Below are positions 13,001-25,000 of a DNA stretch of 64,000 nucleotides, piece by piece. Numbering within the stretch: position 1 is the stretch's first letter; each line of letters opens with the position of its first letter. Both the position numbers and the translations under genes were made by a program. The notes under the pieces were generated by a model. The model searched no databases. It was not told the origin of the DNA and saw only the letters and a program-made list of their open reading frames with translations. The stretch lies in assembly GCF_032854445.1 (NCBI RefSeq), contig NC_088301.1:14132281-14196280 (forward strand), read 5' to 3'. The DNA is from Liolophura sinensis (lineage: Eukaryota > Mollusca > Polyplacophora > Chitonida > Chitonidae).

Positions 13001-16000
13001 GATGTTGATACTGAACATTTCAAGGAGGCAGCCAACAAATAATGTTGGAAGCAGAGCTAAATCTCAACAAACTGTCATCTAAGCATTCCTAGAGGTAAGG
13101 TGTAAGTGGCTTGCCTTCCATCACTAGGAGACTCTTCCTCAGGTTCAAACCCAGCCTTGAAAAGGGAATTTGTAGATTCTACTGGTCTAATTTTTTGTGG
13201 GACCTTAGCTAGAGCGCTAATTTGACCTGTTCCACATTTGGATGCTCATTGAAAATCACTTGTTTTCCACCAATTTGGAATGTATGTCTGTGTTTGACAT
13301 GTGGGAAAGTTTGTCACTGATTTGCCAGAGGTTGGTGGTTTGGGCAGGGCATTCTTATTTCCGCCACCTGTAAAATTGACTGCCTTCATATAAGCAAATA
13401 AGTCTTGATCAAGGCTTTAAGGAGCATTCAGATAAATAAATAAATATAAAAAGTATTTAAAAAAGAATTTTTGGCATCATTTGAAACCAAATGTTAATGT
13501 TCTATTATTTGCTGGAAAGTTTTTTTTTTGAAGACATCTGAATGAAGTGCTTTAGATGTATTTAATAGTTGTGTACATTAGTGTTTGATAAATTTACAAT
13601 TGATTATGTGCCCGCCTTTCTGTCATCTGTAAAAATAAATTTGCTCTGAAATTTCCGTGAAACACAGTTTTTAAAGGTTTGAGAATTCTTTACAGGAATA
13701 GCATGAAAAAACAGGTACTGAGTACATGTACATGTAAAAATTGCAAATGGAGGTGGGTCATGTACCTGATAAAGGGTGCTAGAGCATGATTGTAACTCCC
13801 AACTTGATGGAGTATGGCGTAAAGCTGTGATCTCCTGTGCTCTGACACGTTTCCTCCTACCATCGTGCTGGCAACCATCATATAAGTAAAATATTCTTGA
13901 ATACAGTGTGAAAGACACTAATAAAGTGAAATAGTCAAATAAGTAAAACTCATCAAATAAATGAATACTGTACTTCACCTAAAGATTGATATGTAAAAAT
14001 GCATATTCAGAAGCACATAAAAGCCTTAAAATTATACTTCTGATTCCAACACTAAAGCCTTTCTGACAAGAAATTGATCGAACTTCAGAAAATGACATTT
14101 AATTGGCCATAAGGGATGGATGGATCATTCAGGACGAAGCAAAATGTGTCTCTTGAAAGAAAGTTAACTTGATGTAAAATAAAGTTCATCAAAACTGTAT
14201 TAAGAAAGGTTGACTTATATGGTTCATTGCAAATGTGAGAATGTACATCATTTACAGTCCAGTGGTCGGTTGTTGTCACAGGTGGCTGAGTGTGAAGAGG
14301 CTGACATGCTGTCATATTATAAGGAATTGTTGAAGACCATCATGGAATACATCACCAAGCTGTCGCGGAGTGCGGAGGAAAACCAGAGCAATCCTACCTC
14401 CAGGTTCTGGAGAGCTCTTCTACACAAGGTGTATGATCTCTTGGAGAAGGTGAGAACTAATTGTCACCAAGAGATTGCTATGGAAATGAGTACTGTTTGG
14501 TTAATCAGTGTAAAGTTTTTATGGCTAGATCAATAAATTAAAGTCAATGAAAGCTTCCTGACATTTTTGACAAGTCACATGATACGGCAGCACATTTTAA
14601 ACCTTCATCGACAAGAGAGTTTGATCTCAAAAATTTCCTGTTAAATCAATAGGTGTTGACTTCATACCAAGCCCTTTGCTGCCTTAGCTGTCCAAAGCAA
14701 GCCAGTCAGCCCCTCATTGTGTGGTAGCAGGCCCAGATGCTCTTGCTTTTGCTTTGTTAACGGTTTTGTTAGGTTTGTTAAAAACAAAACAAAAACAGAG
14801 TAGTTTTTTTTTCTGGGCGTTCCAAAAATTTTGAATACAGCATTGAATACCAATCAAATACGGGAAAAGTATAAAAAGATAAAGAAGTGTTACTCATCAG
14901 CTCACATTTTGCATTTAATAACCTGGAATTTCTGTGTCCAATTTTACCTGGTTTAGCACTTCCTTTTTCGTTTGTAATTTTGCTCAGTGCTTTAGTAATT
15001 TCCCATATAATCCATGTATTCTTGCCATGGGTGAAATAGTCATTAAGGCGAAAATATGCCATGCATAAATTTTGAAGCCTTGGTGACGTTACAAATAAAT
15101 ATTGTAAACATACATGTAGTAATGGGAGGGATGTAAACTGCTGTTGTTGTTGTAGGTGGTGTCGCTGTTGCAAAACCAGACTTTCTATGATGTGATCTCT
15201 GCCCTGATCATGCATGATTTGCCCCATGTTCAGAGGCGTGCCATGGAGCTACTGAACGCCAAACTACAAACACAGAAGGAGATCGCATCAGATACAGAGG
15301 TCAGCGGCCATTTCATATGTTACTTAACAAAGCCAGCTTTATACATGTACTTCCTCATTTAATTGTTTCACCCTCTCATTATAATTTTTCAGCACTTCTT
15401 TGTGTTTACCTTAAGTACAAAGATCAAATCAAAGTTTCGTTGCGTGATATACATCACTGACTTCACAAGTAAGGACATACTGTAACACTTCAACGTTTTC
15501 ACATGTTTGCGAGGTGTTTATTCAAGCATGTTCTGAAGGCATTATTGTGTGTAGACTCATAAAATATATTTTTTGTATCTATATTTTTTGTGATGCCCTG
15601 AAATTGGCCAACCCAACCAATATAGTTTTGTCTCAAAGATCAAAATAAAAGTGTGCATAAATTGCATTGAAAATTGCTCTTTCATGTGCAAAAAGGTTGA
15701 GGAATTATGGTAACATGACTGTCCATACATGCACTGCTTCGATGTCAAAATCAGTCCTGCTGTATTTGTAGTTATCTTGGTAATGGAGTTACTTTTTCGC
15801 TCACGATGGGGATTCAGGCCCAAGCCAGGATGACCACGGTTCCTTTGCCATACATAAGCACTACATTACCAGTTTTTCCGAGAGAATATTAAAGCAAATT
15901 CAGAAATGAACAATCACTTTGCGTGGGAAAGCTATAGCATTGAATTTACTGTTTGCTTTGTTGTTGATCTCCATAATTAAAGAGGTATAATGTTTGTATT

Positions 16001-19000
16001 TCAGGTTAACATACTGCTGTCGGTTGTCCATGAACTGTCAGATATTGTCACTCAGACGGTCTTACGTTCAAATGTTGGCGAGGAGAATGCTGTTAATGGA
16101 CAGACAGCCTTGTTTGGGTTGAAACTGCTCTCCAGACATCTCGCAAGCAAACACCCACAGCCATTCCTTAAGGTAAATTCTTCATTATAAACTCGTATCC
16201 AGTTCATGCTGGCTTCCTCTTCGGGGGAATGTCAGCCAGCTGCCCCCGGGGTCGTTCGCTTCCCCTGAGCTCTGCCAGGTCTGCTGTCATCATAATTTTG
16301 GTCATCGTCGTATTATTTTTTAAACATTTAAATTTAAGGCAGGTTTAATTGTTTGATTCTTAGATTTTGTGTTTGAATGACTGTATCTGTTTTATAAATT
16401 TGCCTGAAAGAGTTCATTATTAGAGGCAAGGAAAGGCCAAGAAATATTAATTTTGGGCTAAAACTTAATTTTTCCAGTTGGGTATCATCCTGCCTTTTGT
16501 CAACAGCAAACAGAGTCAAAACACCTTTTTTTTTAGATCAGTAGACTCCATGAGTCTATTGATCTACAGAGTCCTGGAAAACGAATAACTTAGTCATTGA
16601 GAAAATCAAATAAGTGCAACTAAAAGGATAACTTTTGAGGCTTCGCTTATAATTAAGCTTTTCCTTATAACAGGTGTTACAGTTAGCAACGCATGTATTT
16701 GAGACGAGAAGTGACAACCCCCAGGTGGCAGCCTGCGGCTTGCTGTGTTTAGCGGAGGCGTGTAACAGCCTAAAGGTTCATGCCATTCAGCTACTGTCCA
16801 CCTTTGTGCCCAAACTTCTCCAGGTGTTCCAGGATGGAGAGGCACTGCTCAGGTTAGTTTTGTCTGTAAAAGGCTTGGGTATCGTTAAGATATACATGGA
16901 GTACTTGTAGGTCACAATAAGCAGAGTCATGCACATTGAGACAACTTAAAGTGCCACAATGTTATTGGCTTTATTCAGTCAGTCAGTTATTTGTAAAACT
17001 CGTGGACATGCCTGTTTCTACTTACTTCACAAAATCCGTGTTTTGTGTTTTAACCATATGAGTGGCACAACGTTGTGTTTCCAGTGGCTCTAACATGGTG
17101 CATGTAAGAATGTTTTTTTCCAGTTGCTCATTTTGCATGGCCTTGTAAGAATTCCTTATTAGAATTTGATTTATAGAGCTTTGGAATTAATGTCTGTGAT
17201 CGTATAAATCTGTTTCTTCTAGTCTTCCTAAATAAGTCATGTTATGTTATTTGTTGTATTTTCTTATAAATAAATGTATTTTGTATTTCTTTTTCACCGG
17301 TTTTGTAGGATGTGTCGTCACATTCACTGTGCCTTCTGGCCAGTGGTAGTCAAGTGTCATGTTATCAATTGCCTATATCAAGTTTGTGATAAAACATTTT
17401 TTTTCCCCTCTTTATATATATTTGAATTTGTTTCGAACACATATTTTAATCATTCCATATGACGTATTGTTTTTGTTTTCAGTAAGGAACTTCTTGCATT
17501 GAGTGCTGCCACAGCCCTACACAAACTTGTGGAGAATCTCACATACTTCATTAGTCCATATCTTCTGGATATCCTTCACCAGGTGAGGTTCTATACCTAC
17601 TGAATATCCTTCACCAGGTGAGGTTCTATACCTACTGAATATCCTTTACCAGGTGAGGTTCTGTATCTACTGGATATCCTTCACCAGGTGAGCCCCTATA
17701 TCTACTGAATATCCTTCTCCAGGTGAGGCTCTATATCTACTGAATATCATTCTCCAGGTGAGGCTCTATATCTGCTGACTATCCCTCACCAGGTGAGGTC
17801 CTATATCTACTGGATATCCTTCACCAGGTGAGGCCCTATATCTACTGGATATCCTTCACCAGGTGAGGTTCTGTATCTGCTGGATATTCTTCATCAGGTG
17901 AGGCTCTTTAGCCTACTGAATATCCTTCACTAGATGAGGTTCTATATCTACTTGATATCCTTCACCAGGTGAGGCCCTGTATCTACTGAATATCCCTCAC
18001 CAGGCAAGGCCCTATATCTATTGGATACCCTTCACCAGGTGAGGCTCTATATCTACTGGATATCCGTCACCAGGTGAGGCTCTGTATCTATTGGATATCC
18101 TTCACCAGGTGAGGCTCTGTATCTACTGGATATCCTTCACCAGGTGAGATCTTATATCTACTGGATATCCTATATCTACTGGATATCCTTCACCAGGTGA
18201 GGCCCTATATCTACTGGATATCCTTCACCAGTTGAGGCCGTACATCTACTGGATATCCTTCGCCAGGTGAGGCTCTATATCTACTGGATATCTTTCACCA
18301 GGTGTGGCCTTATATCTACTGGATATCCTTCACCAGGTGAGGCCCTATATCTACTGGATATCCCTCACCAGGTGAGGCCCTATATCTACTGGATATCCTT
18401 CACCAGGTGAGGCCCTATATATACTAGATATCCTTCACCAGGTGAGGCTCTGTATCTACTGGATATCCTTCACCAGGTGAGGCTCCATATCTACTGGATA
18501 TCTTTCACCAGGTGAGGCTCTCACACTATTTCTGCTATGGATTTACAGAATTATGCATAAAAGGATACTTGAAAAGTAACTCTCCATAGACTTCTTTCAC
18601 ACCTATCACTGTTGACCTCAACGTTGCAGGCTACTTAATTTCTGGACTGGCCACTTAAGACACGAGGAAAACTGTATTTCAAAGCCTGGATTTTAGATAT
18701 CTAACGTCCATTGTGATCGGACCGTATGCCCATGGTCCAGTCATTCGGCTGTGATCCACTCCCTAAAGCCATCCTGACACTATGTCTGCCTATAGTGGGC
18801 CCATCACGGTACCACCATGGGCGTATCATCCTGCCATCCTGATGAGAATTTGCTGTGGTTGTTACAAACTTATTCACGGCAAATGCATTGTGTCTCCATG
18901 TATCAACAAGAACTATTTTTTTCCTAATAGACAATCTCACAAAATTTGAATCCATATGAAAAGCATTTTTTTCATAAAGCATACATATGCTGAGTATATA

Positions 19001-22000
19001 TAATGCAATATAGTTTTTAATCTTGCATGTTCAGTACAGATTAGGTACACAACTGACTCATAAGTTATTCTAGATATTGTGCAAAAAGTACATTGTTGTA
19101 GTGTTTTCATGGTGATTTCGGGCAGGATACATATACATGTAGATAAAGTTTGAAACTGGATGTCTAACTAAGGAAAAATTCTACAGGCAAGCAGACTCTT
19201 GGATTTTAATACAGAATATTATTATATGTGAAGTGAATATATTTAATAGTAAGAGAAATCCTGCTGCCAGCAGCCAATGAAATGACTGGCTTTCAGACCA
19301 ATCAGGTGTACAGTAACCAGTCACAGGGACGGTCATGTTGACCAACCAATAAAAGAGCAGGCAGTCTCTTAACCAACCAGTCAGATGAGGGCAGGATACA
19401 TATAGATCAGACACCTGCAGCACATGACCTAGTCTCCATAGTGAAGCTTATCAGGGCAGTCACAATTTAAAAGTTAGGGGCCCTCCGTGGCTCAGTCGGT
19501 TAGCGCGCTAGCACAGCGTAATGACCCAGGAGCCTCCCACCAATGCTGTCGCTGTGAGTTCAAGTCCAGCTCATGCTGGCTTCCTCTCCGGCCGTAAGTG
19601 GGAAGGTCTTCCAGCAACCTGCGGATTGTCGTGGGTTTCCCCCAGGCTGTGCCCGGTTTCCACCCACCATAATGCTGGCCGCCGTCGTATAAGTGAAATG
19701 TTCTTGAGTATGGCTTAAAACACCAATCAAATAAATAAATAAATAAATTTAAAAGTTAGTGTGGCTCCAAATTTGAATGCTGAAAAGTTTGAAAGGAAAT
19801 AGCCAATTGAAGCTCTCAGCTCTCATCAACCAACCCCATCTCCACCAATAAAATGGCTGGGCTTCTTTTTAGGTCATAATATGTCATTTCTCTGGTAAGG
19901 TATTTCATGTCGGTCATTGTGTCAGTGCATTCGGTCATGACCATGGCACCTACTAACATGAACAACAGTCCACCACATGTCATTAGGTAATGTTCTTTTG
20001 TTATTAATAATTTTCTTCATATATTTTTGTCAGGTGTGTCATATGACCAGTTTGATGGAGAGAAGTCCCAATCTACAGAAACCTCAGCTCACCTTTAGAT
20101 TGACAGCAATCAGGTCAGCTTAGGGACGGGTACATAAAAAATGTGTAGGCCTTGATGGGCAGTATTATCATGGTGTCTAACTTTTTAGCTCACCTGTACG
20201 AAGTAAATTGAGGTATTCTCAAAAGGTGGAAAAGTGGGGGTGTCGGTGTTGGTGTCTTGGTAAGCTCTATTTTTTTAGCTCCTGTATAGTGGGATCTTTT
20301 GGATGGAAAGTTAAGCTTTTTTTTTTAGACCTACCAAGAAGGCTATTTGCTCAACCAATCATAAAGTTGCAATAGCCACCTGTTGTACACTGATAGCCAA
20401 TCATGGGTAGCAATTTGCATATCAAAGACCACTCAAGCGAGTTGGTGCTCTAACTCCCCACAAGGAATTATTGTACTATCATAGCTCAACATTTGCTCAG
20501 CCTCTCATATCAGCCTTTTTGCACATCAAAGATCTCTGCCTTAAGTTTGTGCACTGGCTCCCCACAATGATGTCTTTCGCCACAGCACTGATTTACAACA
20601 TACAAAGTCACCGCTGAGTGCTCCGCAATCTTTATGCATATGATAAACAGTCATATTTGTGACAGTGTAATACTTTTGGCCTTTCTTGTTGAATTAGTTG
20701 CAAGATCTTATCTATTTACACCATCTAGTTAGAGGCTAATGCCTGTGTCTGACGATGTCATTCTACTTTATTGTGGCTTAGATGTCAGTATTTGAACACA
20801 TTACCTGACTTAAGAATCAAGCAGCTTTACTAACTGCTCAGTCAGAAAATCCACAGGTGTTCTGTAATTCCTTTGATTACACATATTATGTCATGCACGT
20901 ATTTAGTAAAACACCAGTCAAATAAGGTAAATAAATATTTAGTGCAATTGCACTCAGTGAGGTTACAGTAAAATGTAAGTGCATTATTTTCTATCTGAAA
21001 ATTGGGTGATCACACATACAAAATTTCCAGTTATATGGAGTGTTACTGGCTTTTTAGCCACTTTGCTTTTTAACCACTTTGCACATTTATAATTTTGTTA
21101 ATTGGTTATGTTTTTTGTAGTATTTGTAAAAATCAGTACTGTAATACTGAAGGATCCCTGTGTGACCCTACTGAAACGAAGTATTCTCCTGTTACTATGG
21201 TTACCGCTGTACAGCGCAAGAACTGGAATACAGTGTATGTGTGTGAATCCTACAATGGTGACTTTATTGTGTGTTTTAATCCGGTTAAATCTGTTTACAT
21301 ACTGATTGTGTACATACTATATGTTGTTTTCTTTTATTACCCCAGAAACATCCTGGCTACTAATGTCCCCAGCAGAGTCCTGATTCCTTCCCTTGTCCAG
21401 TGTTATGACAAAATGTCCGCCAGTGATTGGGTATGTATTATGCTAATGACCTAATTTAGACCCCCAAAATTGAATTTTAAGGGGCAAACAAACGGCATAT
21501 AGTACCACTGTTAGTGGTAAGACATTTTTCTGGCAGGATATCGTCCTACCTTCTGTAGAAACCTCATAGCAACTTCCTAAGATCACTAGAACTTTCAGGA
21601 TCAGGTTGTTGTGAAACATAGTCATGGCTAAAAGTTTTAGGCCATTTGGAGACTGAGGGAGTATAGGGCCTATTACGGATTCAGGTTCTCGGGAGTTCCA
21701 TGTTGGGGCGCTTGCGCATATACTGGAAATTGGGGTTAGAATCCTGGCGGGTGATGGCCTTCGCGTACAGAAGTGTTGGGCGAAATGGAGTGTGTTCTCA
21801 GTTAAAAAAAAACAACTGCCCTACCTTTGCTGATGACTTATTTGTTTTCTTATCTTTTGTGGTGATGTCCATGTGTGTCAGTAGTTTATTTAGATCAGAC
21901 TAAGCATTATCCAGCACACCTGTCACGATCTAAGGTTACCGCATGAAGGCCTAAAAAACAGGCTTCCCGGTAACACATGGGCATAAGGTCAAACGTCAAA

Positions 22001-25000
22001 GTTTAGGAATGAATTAAGTATCCATGTAAGGACTATTTATAAAATATAGGCCTATATTAAATCCGTTTTTGATTTTAAATTTTTCGTATAGACAAATTTG
22101 TTTTTGAGAAGAGAGGGAACACTGAAATGCACCCAGAGAGGTAGGGCCCAGGCTAAGCTGTGCTGGTACTGGTGGAAGTTCATATCCTTGAGCATGCCTT
22201 CACTAACCTGACAAAATGGGTTTATGAGATTAAAGCTAATCTGATTAAGAACTGGTACGACAACCCCTACCCCTCTCCATCCACCAAGACATAATCTAGA
22301 TTTAGATTTTATCAGTATAATCCTTTTGATTTGAACAATGTACATCTTCTGGCATTAACCACTCATATGTACTTACAAATCTAGAACACCATGTAAAATG
22401 ATGACTTTCTCCATATTCCACTTCAAACAAAATTCGTCATGGATGCGTTAAGTGAGAACACGCTCCAGTCACCCAACACTTCTGTACGCGAAGGCCGTTA
22501 ACTGCCGGGATTCTAACCCCAAGTTCCGGTATATATGCGTGAGCGCCCCTACGTGGAACTCCTGAAAACCTGAATCCGTAATAGGCCCTATAGATGTTCA
22601 TGGTCAGAGTACTGCTCTGTAGTCAAAGCGTTCACGGCCTGTTCCAAGAAGCCATTTCTGTCTTAATTCAAGGTATGCTGTGGACTATGATGTGTGTAAT
22701 CTATGTTGTTCTTGTTTTGTTACAGCAGTGTGTTATTCCGCTGATGGCGCTGTTAGCAGAACACTTCAGGCAGATAAACAAGGACCAGTTAAACAGCTAT
22801 CACTCTCAGATTGTAGACTTCTTCTACACCTGCCTGGATTTCAGATTTCTTCATTCACAGGTATGGGTACAAATTTTGAGAAGCCAGTCTCAGATGATTG
22901 TTGTGTGTTGTGCTCATAGGTGAACTGAAAATTACTGGTTTTGTATTTCAGATTACTTGTTAGTCCAGTGTGGAGTAGTAATTACCATAATGATAACTGA
23001 AAACTATATCCTCTTGTTTTTTTTTTTTAAATTATTTTACTTAATGGTCGAAATTAATGTAGACAAATGTCAGAATTGTTCAGTGGATTGTATGTTAACA
23101 AAGAAACCATTCTGACATACCTAAGTAATGAGTCACGACCTCATTTTTCAGATCCTTGTCTTTCAATTGCAAGGACATTAAAAGTGGGGATTCAGTGCAG
23201 CTAATTTATAGATTTCCCTGCTCTCATTATTCATATTGTCTTGGTAACAGCATTTATTTATTTATGCGATTGGTGTTTTTTCGAGGTACTCAAGAATATT
23301 TCACTTATACGGCTGCGGTCAGCATTCTGGTGGGAGGAAACTGGGCAGAGCCCAGGGGAAACCCACAACCATTGGCTGGTTTCTGCCAGACCTTCTCACA
23401 TACCGCCTTAGTGGAAGCCAACATAAGCGGGGATTTGAACTCACAGCGACCACATTGGTGAGAGGCTCCTGGGTTATTGCACAGCGCTGATGCGCTAATC
23501 ACCTTGGCCATATAGGCCTCTGTGTTTACGGGAAGCGATGGAGGGTGCTTGTGTGGCTGTTCGCGCAATCTAACTTTCACCAGTGTGGCATACAAGTGTG
23601 TACATCACGTGTCTGTCAGTAACTTGCCAAAGGATGGTGCTTTACCCAAGGACACTCTGGTTTCCTCCGCAAATAAAAGTGATCACTATCATATAAGTGA
23701 CAAATTTTTGAACTTCATTCAAATAAATATGATGACAAATAATCCTGAGTGTGTCTTGAGATTTTCTATTGGCAATGAAGTCAGAATTAACTCTGAAGTC
23801 TGGACTAAAGTGCCTTTAGTTTTGTGTTAGGCCAAGACTGGTATTATAAGATTTAATACACTTTTGACAACCATAATATTTTTGCTAATGTCAGGTACCA
23901 TCTAGTGCTGTGTCAGCCGTTGAGGCCAGTGTGATAGAAGCAATCATTACCATGGTGATGAAAATGTCAGAAGCCACTTTTAGACCAATGATATTCAAGG
24001 TAAGACTGTCAACAAACATTTCTTCAGCTAAAACAGAACTCATTTATAATCAGATAGTTAAGTGATGTGGCTTAGAGTTTCTCTGTGTAACCATGATGCA
24101 GAAGATGAGTTACAAAAATCGATACGAACCCAATCTGCAGATTTTACATAAGCTATGAGTGTTACGCTAGGCCTGGGTCAGCTGTAGTTGATGTTACTGT
24201 AATTCTTCAACAGTTGGGCATATTTCCACTGTGTTTATTCAAGCATATTCTGAAGGCAATACTGGATGTAGACGGATAAAATTATACTTTTTGTGAAGCC
24301 CTGAAGTTGGCTAGTCCAACCAATGTAGTTTTATGTCCAAAATCAAATTAAAAAGGTGCATAAATAGTGTTGAAAATTGCTTTTTCATATGCGAAAAGAT
24401 TGAGGAATTAGGGCACTTGTGGCATTAGTTGTCTTAGACTTAACTGATAGCCCCTATACCTAATTACATCATTGTCTGTCGCAAGACATTGTGGCTAAAA
24501 GTTGCTTTCATGCCTTGTTAGTATGTTAGGGGAGGAGTCATTTGAGTTGTGGATTCACAATATGGACGGTTAACATGTGGCATGGTAAATTTAAGACGGT
24601 TAACATGTGGCATGGTAAATTTAAGACGGTTAACATGTGGCATGGTAAATTTAAGACGGTTAACATGTGGCATGGTAAATTTAAGACAGTTTACATGTGG
24701 CATGGTAAATTTAAGAAGCTCCCGAAAACCACATATGCTACTCATATACAAAATCTACTCATACTAACCAGATAATAAAGAAAAACGGTGCCTTCACACG
24801 TTGATCTGAAAGTTATAATGTTGTCAATTGGATATCCTTCCTGGCTTCCACATAAACCTCCAAACACCACTCGACAGTCAATACATCTCTCAGAATCAGG
24901 CAAAATTAGTCAAATTATGGACAAAATTTTAGATCATTTAGTGTAATTTTGATATATTTATTTATTCGATTGGTGTCTTACACTGTACTCAAGGATGTTT

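Noticed and set aside
19119-19404. 16-bp direct repeat GGGCAGGATACATATA flanking about 255 bp
   Set aside because: It looks like a target-site duplication, but the enclosed sequence has no element ends, tail or Pol III boxes; chance or old duplication cannot be excluded.
24542-24775. Repetitive small protein genes on both strands (about 72-77 codons)
   Set aside because: The frames are open only because the 30-bp unit is a multiple of 3 and lacks stops; they lie in a HEATR1 intron.
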